From Allopusillimonas sp008369125 (lineage in GTDB: Bacteria > Pseudomonadota > Gammaproteobacteria > Burkholderiales > Burkholderiaceae_B), in the NCBI RefSeq assembly GCF_008369125.1, contig NZ_VOAY01000001.1, forward strand, positions 372,001 to 436,000: DNA of 64,000 nucleotides, written 5' to 3'. The translations under genes and the position numbers were made by a program. This document shows positions 24,638 through 31,221 of the stretch, piece after piece; the first letter of the stretch is position 1; every line of letters begins with the position of its first letter. Below the pieces are notes generated by a model that saw nothing but the letters and a program-made list of their open reading frames with translations, was not told where the DNA came from and did no database searches.

Positions 24638-24859
24638 TTACCTGTTCGGCTGGTCGGCGGCGAGAATCGCGCGCAGCGCTTGCAGCCGCTTAATGGATCT
24701 CTTTGATATCACGCCTAAAGATGCCAAGCCTATCGCCTCGTCAAGGGCGTCTGTAAATTGCTGATGATTCGCTGTGGTGACGATGCGGTCCCCAGGCGGT
24801 GGAGTGCAAGCATGCTGGCCTAAGCGCGTAAGCTTCTTATTGTTTATGTTTTTGTTCAT
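24638..24859 (-). CDS. small SOS-box-controlled protein, candidate antirepressor
   Basis: 73 residues from ATG 24859 (MNKNINNKKLTRLGQHAC...), AAGGC 8 nt upstream; an earlier in-frame ATG at 24910 has no site. The N-terminus is basic and polar; residues about 30-73 are helical, with FTDALDEAIGLASLG and SIKRLQALRAILAADQ. A LexA box lies 82 bp upstream in a promoter. Position (beside PL, in the immunity region) and control resemble LexA-regulated antirepressors such as 186 Tum or Gifsy AntC, but no homology is visible. Function is inference. Confidence 0.6.
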   Translation of the reverse strand: MNKNINNKKLTRLGQHACTPPPGDRIVTTANHQQFTDALDEAIGLASLGVISKRSIKRLQALRAILAADQPNR

Positions 24860-24933
24860 CCGGCCATGCCTTATAGAGCAGTTGCTGCGCGAGCGCCCCA
24901 ATGGGGCCACGTTTCGAAGCGCTTCTTATTCCA

Positions 24934-24963
24934 TTTATAGTACTGTAATTTTATACAGTACCA
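24934..24963 (-). promoter_or_regulatory. LexA box inside a leftward promoter
   Basis: TACTGTAATTTTATACAGTA at 24941-24960 is a perfect CTGT-N8-ACAG SOS box with the TA flanks of the E. coli consensus. Read leftward, TTGGTA (24958-24963) and TATAAA (24934-24939) flank it with an 18-bp spacer, so LexA would occupy the promoter of the 73-residue gene at 24859. Confidence 0.82.
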
Positions 24964-25037
24964 ACCCATTGCAAATAGATAAATCCTGAAACCCGCGTCA
25001 TACATGACGCTCGAGCAATCTTGTCGTTTTCCCTAGT

Positions 25038-25065
25038 TTGCTAAACGATATGCTATCGGTATAGA
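25038..25065 (+). promoter_or_regulatory. candidate rightward promoter
   Basis: TTGCTA (25038-25043), 16 bp, TATAGA (25060-25065). It could drive the small gene at 25231. ATCGG and CCGG half-sites flank the -10 with a 6-bp gap, so it is not a clear repressor site. Confidence 0.4.
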
Positions 25066-25230
25066 CCGGATGTCGTCAAGCTAAAATATACGAAAAATGC
25101 TTTGATTTCAAAGAGTTAGGTATTGGTAGGCTATTTCTTGTTATTGAATTTCAATCAGGATTGGTATCCACAAGAAGACAAGGCAGGGCGGACTTTGGCG
25201 CGTATGATCAGCCTATCACCGGGAGGGCAT

Positions 25231-25455
25231 ATGAGCGACACATACCCCATGATTGCGCTATTTGAGGCCCAGGCCGAAGTGCTGGACGCAGCCGGCCAGC
25301 GAACGAGCCTGGATGACGCCATCGTCAAGCTGGCTGCCTGGATGGGGCTAACTCAAGATCAGCTCAGCGACGACGATATGGCCATACTGGCAGAGGTTGG
25401 GGCGATCATGTACCGGGATGGGCTGGCGCGGCGGATGGGCGGGTGGGCAAAATAA
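25231..25455 (+). CDS. hypothetical small acidic protein
   Basis: 74 residues from ATG 25231, chosen for GGGAGGG 3 nt upstream; the in-frame start at 25123 is weaker. Helical and acidic: MIALFEAQAEVLDAAGQRTS, then LTQDQLSDDDMAILAEVG. Monocistronic, rightward, between the SOS gene and the DUF1828/1829 pair. No domain recognised. Confidence 0.6.
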   Translation: MSDTYPMIALFEAQAEVLDAAGQRTSLDDAIVKLAAWMGLTQDQLSDDDMAILAEVGAIMYRDGLARRMGGWAK

Positions 25456-25493
25456 AAGCCCCGTGAAGGGCTGGTGATAAAAGTGGGGCGAGA

Positions 25494-26243
25494 TTAATTG
25501 ACGGCTTCGGAGGCGTGAGAGGCTTTAATCAATCTGCTCATCGGCATAATGGTCGCCATGCTGGACAGGATCATCCCTTGCGTTTTGGCGGCCTCAGCGT
25601 CTACCCTGTCATCAATCACAACTCTAAATTTCACGCTACGATCGTGTCCGGCGATATCGACCATCTTACGCAATGCGTTCCCGACAGAATAGGGATGCGG
25701 CCTGATTGCTATTACAGCCTCGCCATCCACTTCGAAGTCGAGCAGATATTTAGTTTTTGACATTCCCGTAAACGGTGGCGAAGAGGTTATCTTGTGGCCT
25801 TTTTTCCACGCCTCTAAGCAGAGGGCTACCTCTTCAACAAGGTAGCTGGAGTCAATGCCCACTCCTTGGTTATCGTGCTCCCACCCAACCACAGCCAGCA
25901 AGCCGCTCATGTATCGAGCGAATGCTTGTTTTGAGTGTTCCTGGTCAGCCCACACTTCAATGACATTTTCATCGTTCAGAGAAATCCCATACGGTGCAAT
26001 GGCAGTTTTTATGAATCTTGTTCTAAGGCCGCCAATAGAATCACCCAGGCCTCGTCCTAGGAAGTGGAAAACAACCTCGTTATCATCAAAAAATCTGATG
26101 CTTTTCCCTACTTTTTCGACGAACACAGGAAGATCATCCCCGTCCTCGAATGTGAATGGAGTGTCAATAAGGGCTACGCTGCCATCATCGTTGAGCGGAT
26201 GGCAAGAAAAGCCGAGAATAGTAGAAATATCGTCGCAGATCAT
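25494..26243 (-). CDS. DUF1828/DUF1829 domain protein
   Basis: 249 residues. The N-terminal half (residues about 25-115) with TPFTFEDGDDLPVFVEKVG, IRFFDDNEVVFHFLGRG and IEVWADQEHSKQAFARYM fits DUF1828. The C-terminal half (about 150-240), with KTKYLLDFEVDG and RVVIDD, fits DUF1829. Members occur in prophages and islands, and their role is not established. It is translationally coupled (ATGA) to the gene at 26695. A two-gene accessory cassette in the immunity region suggests defence, exclusion or toxin-antitoxin function, but that is inference. Confidence 0.75.
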   Translation of the reverse strand: MICDDISTILGFSCHPLNDDGSVALIDTPFTFEDGDDLPVFVEKVGKSIRFFDDNEVVFHFLGRGLGDSIGGLRTRFIKTAIAPYGISLNDENVIEVWADQEHSKQAFARYMSGLLAVVGWEHDNQGVGIDSSYLVEEVALCLEAWKKGHKITSSPPFTGMSKTKYLLDFEVDGEAVIAIRPHPYSVGNALRKMVDIAGHDRSVKFRVVIDDRVDAEAAKTQGMILSSMATIMPMSRLIKASHASEAVN

Positions 26244-26695
26244 GATGGCCTCAGCCTAAAGTCGAACGGACTTTCAAGGGCGGGTTTGAATTCTATATTA
26301 GTTCGTTTCTTGAAATGTGCCAATACTTCAGCGAAACCCCATCGGCTCCAAACGACATCGCCAAATATCCTAGCGTCACCTATGTGCTCATGCGGTCGCT
26401 GATGCTTATCCTTCAATGATTTCGGGGAAGTGCGGATCTCAAGTTGATAGATTCGACTTTCAAACGGCTTGTAGCGCAGGACAGAGAACTTATAGTGACG
26501 GATGTTGGTTTTCCGTGATTCTTTCACAAGCAACTCCACGTACATTCTGACATACGATCCGCTTTCATCAAGAAGCCCACAAGCCAATCGGTGTGATTCA
26601 GGCGACGCTCTGGCCGGCGCCCAACCGCCGAAATCTTCGCATATATATTTGTGTTGAAAAAGCGCTCTTGCCTCTTGCTCAGGAACATCGTTCAA
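26240..26695 (-). CDS. partner protein of the DUF1828/1829 gene, unknown
   Basis: 151 residues, starting with TTG 26695 behind AGGAGGAAGAGG. Beta-rich: SHRLACGLLDESGSYVRMYV, RHYKFSVLRYKPFESRIYQL, followed by HEHIGDARIFG and a helix EVLAHFKKR. The layout resembles the DUF6978-like small phage/island proteins that are linked to DUF1828 genes, but I am not certain of the family. ATGA coupling to the following gene implies a fixed stoichiometric pair. Confidence 0.6.
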   Translation of the reverse strand: MNDVPEQEARALFQHKYICEDFGGWAPARASPESHRLACGLLDESGSYVRMYVELLVKESRKTNIRHYKFSVLRYKPFESRIYQLEIRTSPKSLKDKHQRPHEHIGDARIFGDVVWSRWGFAEVLAHFKKRTNIEFKPALESPFDFRLRPS

Positions 26696-26752
26696 GCCTC
26701 TTCCTCCTGACGCCTACGCATCAAACTACTCCTTTCCGTAGCCTATTACCGA

Positions 26753-27118
26753 TCACGGCGCTACAAATGCCTTTGCAGAGCCTTCGCCCAGATGGGCGCA
26801 TCCATACCTGTTGGGCCCCCTGATATTGAACTCAAATTCAGCGATGCCGGTTGCGTCCCTTGCAAGCGCGGCTACCATCAAATCATTGGTGATCATTTCT
26901 TCGTCAGGGTCAACGTCCATGCCTCTTTTCTTGCACCGCATGGCATCGACGGTTGTTATCTGAGTTGCGCCTGGCGGCACGGTCTCGTAGACCTTCACAG
27001 CTTTTTTTGCCTCCCGCAGGTCCAAGACGCTCACGGCTTCGGTGGTCGGTCGCTGGTAGCTCGGGGCTGTGCATCCGCCAAGCACGCCCAGCGCAACGAT
27101 CAATACAGCGATTCTCAT
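26753..27118 (-). CDS. lipoprotein of the immunity region
   Basis: 121 residues. Signal peptide with lipobox LGGC (Cys16 as lipidation site) after a short hydrophobic helix. The mature part contains TTVDAMRCKKRGMDVD and NIRGPNRYGCAHLG, with two further cysteines. A prophage lipoprotein expressed in lysogeny is a classic layout for receptor masking or superinfection exclusion (as T5 Llp), though nothing here proves it. Confidence 0.75.
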   Translation of the reverse strand: MRIAVLIVALGVLGGCTAPSYQRPTTEAVSVLDLREAKKAVKVYETVPPGATQITTVDAMRCKKRGMDVDPDEEMITNDLMVAALARDATGIAEFEFNIRGPNRYGCAHLGEGSAKAFVAP

Positions 27119-27205
27119 TCCTTTTCCTTACAAAACCTAATCAAGCCAAGCTTCCGTTGCTTGCGGGATGCCTAAACCCAGGCACGGCGCCACATCACCG
27201 CCCGA

Positions 27206-27361
27206 CTAGTGACAATGCACCTCTCCCTTCTTCTTATCCATATGGCAACACTTGCCCGGCGGCGAGCTTTTGCGGCACCCGCCTCCATGTGAATAAGCCT
27301 GGAAAGGGTAGGCAAGTACGCTGAACAGCATGGTTGCAACGAGTAACCGTATTGTTTTCAT
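27206..27361 (-). CDS. 51-residue secreted Cys/His-rich protein
   Basis: From ATG 27361, AGGAGACAAAAGC upstream. A signal peptide (MKTIRLLVATMLFSVLAYPF, cleavage after about QAYS) leaves a mature peptide of about 27 residues: HGGGCRKSSPPGKCCHMDKK and a tail ending in HCH. Four cysteines and four histidines suggest metal binding or disulfides, reminiscent of YHYH-type peptides that end in YHCH. Too small for most gene finders. Its neighbours are a lipoprotein and a TM2 protein, so an envelope role is likely. Confidence 0.65.
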   Translation of the reverse strand: MKTIRLLVATMLFSVLAYPFQAYSHGGGCRKSSPPGKCCHMDKKKGEVHCH

Positions 27362-27446
27362 GCTTTTGTCTCCTTTTTTATCTTTGTCTCAGCCCAGCTC
27401 CAGCAGCTGATGAGTCATTACAAAATCACATCAAACTAAACTTTCG

Positions 27447-27752
27447 CTATCGGGCTCGCGAGCGAATGCCCGCGGCGGTCTTCAAGTTGCTCGTTCGCAC
27501 CATCGAAGGTATTAAGGCCGCATCAATCAAAACCCAAATACCCAAAAATATCAGTGCGAGAAATCCAGCGCCTTCTACCGCGATCACCCGGTACCATCCA
27601 AAGCATGCCAAGGCCAGCATTAGAGCTCCACTTAGCTTGTACCCGGCATAAAACCGATGGGCGCCAACCCAGCCGAAGAAAAACCACAACACGTAAGTCG
27701 CCGTGATGCTGCGCTTGCCTGCGTCATACAGTAAAGAGTTTGATTGCTCCAT
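27447..27752 (-). CDS. TM2-domain membrane protein
   Basis: 101 residues from ATG 27752 (ATGGAAATGTA upstream, weak site). TM2 signature: ATYVLWFFFGWVGAHRFYAG then a second helix ALMLALACFGWYRV, with a third hydrophobic stretch. TM2 proteins are small inner-membrane proteins of unknown action. Located right behind the repressor gene, so probably expressed in the lysogen. Confidence 0.82.
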   Translation of the reverse strand: MEQSNSLLYDAGKRSITATYVLWFFFGWVGAHRFYAGYKLSGALMLALACFGWYRVIAVEGAGFLALIFLGIWVLIDAALIPSMVRTSNLKTAAGIRSRAR

Positions 27753-27824
27753 TACATTTCCATATAAGAATAAACTTTCGTTACTTCGCGCCCGCAAATA
27801 GTGAGGGCTCACTATAAGTGGAGG

Positions 27825-28259
27825 CTAATTATTATCCAGCTCGTTTGGGTCGGCGCGGGCCATCTGCTCACTGATTAATTGGCGCGCATTTTCAATTGAG
27901 GCAGCCGCGCCCAGGCTCATCCAGGATGGTCGCGAGAAGTCTGGCCCGCCAAGCAAAAAATCCACCATTGCCTTTGTCGCCTCATCCTGCCCTGAATAGG
28001 CATTCCATACGCGCATAACATCCGGGTCATCCAAAATTTCTGATGATGACGCCTCGCGCGGCCCTTTGCCTTCGGCCAGCCACCGAGCGCTGACTTTATA
28101 GAGGTACGCGAGCTTTGTTGTGAATCCAGACGTTGGGTATTCATTGTTTTCGAGCTCAGATAACAAAGGCTGAGACATGCCTATTCGCTTAGCCACATCC
28201 TTCTGAGTGAGCTTGGCTTGCTTGCGTGCGTCACGGAGTCGTTCACCAAAAGTATTCAT
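27825..28259 (-). CDS. CI-like repressor (XRE family), no peptidase domain
   Basis: 144 residues. The HTH is in residues 8-60: LRDARKQAKLTQKDVAKRIG, MSQPLLSELENNEYPTSGFT, TKLAYLYKVSARWLAEG. The remaining 80 residues have no S24/LexA peptidase features (no cleavage Ala/Cys-Gly, no Ser-Lys dyad region), and the length is far below the usual 200-240. It should bind ATCGG-N4-CCGAT operators at its own promoter and at PL. No Shine-Dalgarno is seen before ATG 28259, so its mRNA may be leaderless, as lambda cI from PRM. Confidence 0.85.
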   Translation of the reverse strand: MNTFGERLRDARKQAKLTQKDVAKRIGMSQPLLSELENNEYPTSGFTTKLAYLYKVSARWLAEGKGPREASSSEILDDPDVMRVWNAYSGQDEATKAMVDFLLGGPDFSRPSWMSLGAAASIENARQLISEQMARADPNELDNN

Positions 28260-28325
28260 ATCGGCATTCTGATATAGAACTGCATCGGTTTGCCGATTGC
28301 GTTAATATCGGTAAGCCGATATCAT
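28260..28325. promoter_or_regulatory. immunity switch: PR, repressor promoter region and three operators
   Basis: Operators at 28260-28273 (ATCGGCATTCTGAT, one mismatch, touching the repressor start codon), 28284-28297 (ATCGGTTTGCCGAT) and 28307-28320 (ATCGGTAAGCCGAT); centres 24 and 23 bp apart. Rightward PR: TTGCGT (28297-28302), 17 bp, TATCAT (28320-28325). As at PL, one operator abuts the -35 and another fills the spacer to the -10. The leftward repressor promoter is weak (TATATC near 28272-28277), as for an activated PRM. Confidence 0.85.
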
Positions 28326-28332
28326 GTGCGGT

Positions 28333-28551
28333 ATGGACTGGAAAAACAAAATTATCGAGCTGATCGCGACCGGTATGACGCAGGCGCAGATCGCACAAGA
28401 ATCGGGCGTATCGCAGCCAACTATTGCTGGGCTGGTGGCTGGCGATCAACGCGACATGAGGTGGGCAAATGGGCATCGCCTTCTGGCTCTGCATCGCAGG
28501 GTAATGCGTGCAAAAAAAACGCCTGACGCCAAAGAAGTTGCCCATGACTAA
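28333..28551 (+). CDS. Cro-like small HTH protein
   Basis: 72 residues from ATG 28333 (MDWKNKIIELIATGMTQAQI), or 75 from ATG 28324. An HTH is formed by IATGMTQAQIAQESGVSQPT and IAGLVAGDQ. PR predicts a transcript start around 28332, which leaves no room for a Shine-Dalgarno, so translation is probably leaderless from 28333. Divergent from the repressor across the operators; expected to act as the lytic-side repressor. Confidence 0.82.
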   Translation: MDWKNKIIELIATGMTQAQIAQESGVSQPTIAGLVAGDQRDMRWANGHRLLALHRRVMRAKKTPDAKEVAHD

Positions 28552-28699
28552 CCCCATGCCCACCCCTCACTCTCATTTTGTTGATTTTGATTCTCAGAGC
28601 GCAAGGGCCGCCATGATGCCCACTTTACGTCTACAGAGTCGAAACCGTCAGTGTCCATTTGTACTAAGCCCTTCTGATGCTGTGGATATGGACAGTAGG

Positions 28700-28909
28700 T
28701 CAGTGCACCGTAACCGCGCCCGCATCCCCAGCGCCGCCAAGGTGGTTAAACACCAGGCGCAGGTACACGCACTCAATGTGATCGTCAGTCGGATCGGCAA
28801 ACGCCTGATAGACCAGATCGGCGGCCTGATCAAACAGGGCGTCTCGCGTTGTCTCGGCCAGCAGGTCGACGGGCAGCGGGGTAGTGGGGTGGGTTTTTAT
28901 TTTGTTCAT
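28700..28909 (-). CDS. possible small acidic protein on the opposite strand
   Basis: 69 residues from ATG 28909: MNKIKTHPTTPLPVDLLAET, then ALFDQAADLVYQAFADPTDD. Natural, acidic composition. The opposite-strand frame of 28548-28981 is Arg/His/Gln-rich like a shadow, although it shares short overlaps with its neighbours. No ribosome site is visible for either. I favour this one weakly. If neither is real, 28552-28977 is a 426-bp leader before the CII-like gene. Confidence 0.4.
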   Translation of the reverse strand: MNKIKTHPTTPLPVDLLAETTRDALFDQAADLVYQAFADPTDDHIECVYLRLVFNHLGGAGDAGAVTVH

Positions 28910-28977
28910 GACGCCACTGTATTCGCTGGCGCGCAAACACGAAACGCTGAACGCAGCGGCATTTCAAGGCACATCAC

Positions 28978-29496
28978 ATGACCTGCAGATACACCAACAC
29001 CGATTGGCTTGACGTTTTGTACAACTGCGTTCGCCGCACCTCTGGCGGCGTTGTTGATGCAGCCCGGTTCTTAACTGAGCGTCGCGGCAAGAATCTTCAC
29101 CCTGAAAGCTTGCGCGCCAAGCTGCGCAGCCATGACGATGCAATCAGTGTCGAAATGGCGTTGCTGCTTAAAGAATGGATGGAAGAAAAAGCTGGTGGCT
29201 CCGATTACTCGGGCGATTGGCTTCAGGCCCTGGTCGCTCAAGAGGGTTTGCATGTGGATTACGTTCCGCCCGCACCTGTAGGCGGCTGGAAGAATGAGGC
29301 GGCAGCGCTGCAATCAAAGTTTCTGGACATCAGCATGTCTATCGGGCAGATCGCTGGCGTCACAGCAGAGACCGTCGCTGACGGCGTAATTTCGCAAGCG
29401 GAAGCCGACAAGCTGGTGCCCTTGCTGCGTGATGCTCGCGTCATTCTGCATCGCATGGAGCGTAACGCGCTGCGTGCGGCGGGGGAGGGGCAGTAA
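28978..29496 (+). CDS. CII-like phage regulatory protein
   Basis: 172 residues, AAGG 8 nt upstream. The N-terminal half, DVLYNCVRRTSGGVVDAARF followed by KNLHPESLRAKLR, matches the phage regulatory CII family, which has an HTH for DNA binding. The C-terminal half (SIGQIAGVTAETVADGVISQ) is helical and probably oligomerises. By position and family it should influence the lysis/lysogeny choice. Stop overlaps the next start. Confidence 0.78.
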   Translation: MTCRYTNTDWLDVLYNCVRRTSGGVVDAARFLTERRGKNLHPESLRAKLRSHDDAISVEMALLLKEWMEEKAGGSDYSGDWLQALVAQEGLHVDYVPPAPVGGWKNEAAALQSKFLDISMSIGQIAGVTAETVADGVISQAEADKLVPLLRDARVILHRMERNALRAAGEGQ

Positions 29497-29954
29497 TGGA
29501 GCTGCTTCTTATCAAAACACCGCAAGGCGCGTTTATCCCATTTGACGACGACCAGGCAGAGGCATGCAAGCGCTTCAAGGTTGGTGCGACGATCAAGGCC
29601 AACGTGTCGGCAATGCGCAACTACCAATTTCACAAGAAATTCTTTTCTATGCTGGACGTCGGGTTTGATGCGTGGGAGCCACCAGAGGCTGAGCATCGCG
29701 GCCTGCCAGTCCAGAAGAACAAAGAGCGGTTCCGCAAAGACTGCATCATTGCCGCTGGCTTCTATGAGCCGGTAGCAAATATTAATGGCGACGTTCGCGC
29801 CGAAGCCAAAAGCATCAGCTTTGCCCGCATGGACGATATTGAGTTCGAGCGTGTTTATTCAGCAGTGGCGGACGTGATATTGCAGCGAGTTCTGCGCAAC
29901 TACACCCGCGCTGATCTGGATGCGGTGGTTGATCGCATGATGGGGTATTTGTAA
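29496..29954 (+). CDS. DUF1367 family protein
   Basis: 152 residues. The segments GATIKANVSAMRNYQFHKKF, FSMLDVGFDAW and ARMDDIEFERVYSAVADVIL are the DUF1367 (phage YbcN/NinX-region) pattern. These proteins lie in replication/recombination regions of lambdoid phages; biochemical role unknown. It overlaps its neighbours by one base on each side. Confidence 0.82.
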   Translation: MELLLIKTPQGAFIPFDDDQAEACKRFKVGATIKANVSAMRNYQFHKKFFSMLDVGFDAWEPPEAEHRGLPVQKNKERFRKDCIIAAGFYEPVANINGDVRAEAKSISFARMDDIEFERVYSAVADVILQRVLRNYTRADLDAVVDRMMGYL

Positions 29955-30457
29955 TGCGGCGTACACCCATGACCAGAAGGACGCCGCTGCAGACGGTTAA
30001 GCCTATGAGCCGACAGGGCGCGAAGAAGAGCCCGGGCCTTGCTCAGCGCGTCGCCACGGCTCTCGGCACAGCCTTGCAGCACCAGCGTAGCGAGTCGTCA
30101 GTATTTCGCAGCAAGGCGCACCGACAAAACGTCGCGGCTTTGGCGTGCGTCTGCTGTGGGCTGGAAAAGCACAGCCAGGCCGCGCACCTGAACTTGCTGG
30201 CCCTTGGCAAGGGCATGGGGCTCAAGACCTCTGACGCGCTCACCATTCCGCTGTGCTGCACCCGCATTGGCGCCATAGGCTGCCACGTTCGGCTGGATAG
30301 CTCGGGCCAATACGACAAAGCGACATCAGAAGGCCTGCAGATCGGCTGGCTGCAAAAGACCCGCACCCGGCTAATGGTCTTGGGCCGATGGCCTGCCGAC
30401 GCTGAGGCGGACGTGGTGCGCCTGGTCGGCGCTTATCTAGCAAGGAGGGCGGCGTGA
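29954..30457 (+). CDS. HNH-type nuclease-like protein (YbcO/Ref-like)
   Basis: 167 residues. After a basic N-terminus, the metal-site pattern is ALACVCCGLEKHSQAAHLNL, then GKGMGLKTSDALTIPLCC and GCHVRLDSSG. The layout CxxC - H - C - CH equals that of YbcO- and Ref-like phage HNH proteins, the latter RecA-dependent nucleases. It follows DUF1367 as in many lambdoid phages. Cleavage activity is inferred. Confidence 0.75.
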   Translation: MRRTPMTRRTPLQTVKPMSRQGAKKSPGLAQRVATALGTALQHQRSESSVFRSKAHRQNVAALACVCCGLEKHSQAAHLNLLALGKGMGLKTSDALTIPLCCTRIGAIGCHVRLDSSGQYDKATSEGLQIGWLQKTRTRLMVLGRWPADAEADVVRLVGAYLARRAA

Positions 30458-31221
30458 GCATTAAGGTCATGTCAATGGTGTTTGATCGTTATCACGCGGG
30501 CGGCGGCGAAATGCTGCTTGCGTTGGCTATTGCTGACCACTCGAACGATCAGGGCGGAGACATCTTTCCGTCGATCAAGATGTTGGCTGAAAAGACCCGG
30601 CAATCTGAACGCACTGTTCAGTATCAACTGCGAAGAATGGAAGAGTCTGGCTGGTTGATTCTGGTTAATTCTGGAAATGGCGGCAGGAATCAGCGTCGTG
30701 AATACATTATTTCGCCTGATTGGATGAAGGGTGCAAATATTGCGCCCCTAGAAAAGGGTGCAATCCACGACACAAAGGGTGCAACTGACGACACTAAAGG
30801 GTGCAATCCACAACAAGAAAGGGTGCAGCCCGTTGCACCCGCATATAACCGTCATAGAACCATCAAGGAACCGTCATATAACCATCAAGCATGCGAGACG
30901 CCTCAGTTGTCCGTTGGGTTTGACGATTTCTGGAATGCCTACCCGAATACATCTCGACGTGTAGCGAAATCAAAATGCCGCGACTTGTGGAAAGCCAAAA
31001 AGCTTGACGCAGTAGCGGATGAGATTTTGAGCCACGTTAAGACCTTGGCAGCCACTAAGCAGTGGCTTGATGGCTATGAGCCTGCGCCACTTACCTACCT
31101 CAATCAAAAGCGCTGGGAGGATGGCGTTCCGGTCAATCCTGCCGCCACTGGAGCATCAAAACATGCAAACTTTGGGAAACAGGATTACCGAGCTGGGGTT
31201 GCCGCAGATGGCTCATTCTGA
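30454..31221 (+). CDS. replication initiator (lambda O-like), HTH protein
   Basis: 255 residues. N-terminal winged helix: FPSIKMLAEKTRQSERTVQY, then RRMEESGWL. A low-complexity linker of about residues 90-140 coincides with the iteron DNA. The C-terminal part, FWNAYPNTSRRVAKSKCRDL and PLTYLNQKRWEDG, is the partner-recruiting segment usual in phage initiators. It should bind the iterons within its own gene and load the helicase with the DnaC-like protein encoded next. Confidence 0.82.
   Translation: MSIKVMSMVFDRYHAGGGEMLLALAIADHSNDQGGDIFPSIKMLAEKTRQSERTVQYQLRRMEESGWLILVNSGNGGRNQRREYIISPDWMKGANIAPLEKGAIHDTKGATDDTKGCNPQQERVQPVAPAYNRHRTIKEPSYNHQACETPQLSVGFDDFWNAYPNTSRRVAKSKCRDLWKAKKLDAVADEILSHVKTLAATKQWLDGYEPAPLTYLNQKRWEDGVPVNPAATGASKHANFGKQDYRAGVAADGSF
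30727..30840. repeat. iteron array, candidate phage replication origin
   Basis: GGGTGCA occurs five times in direct orientation with A-rich 5' flanks: 30729, 30756, 30777, 30799 and 30821 (first bases), plus an inverted copy TGCACCC at 30834-30840. Spacings are 27, 21, 22 and 22 bp. The last two steps are not multiples of three, so the copies fall in different reading frames of the initiator gene and the conservation is at DNA level. This mirrors the lambda origin inside O. Confidence 0.78.

Noticed and set aside
25044..25070. Sixth repressor operator near 25055
   Set aside because: ATCGG and CCGG half-sites are 6 bp apart instead of 4 and the second half is imperfect.
28548..28981. Rightward frame between cro and the CII-like gene
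   Set aside because: Its ends overlap neighbours like a real gene, but the composition (Arg, His, Gln, Ser) looks like a shadow of the leftward frame at 28700-28909; left undecided and not called.
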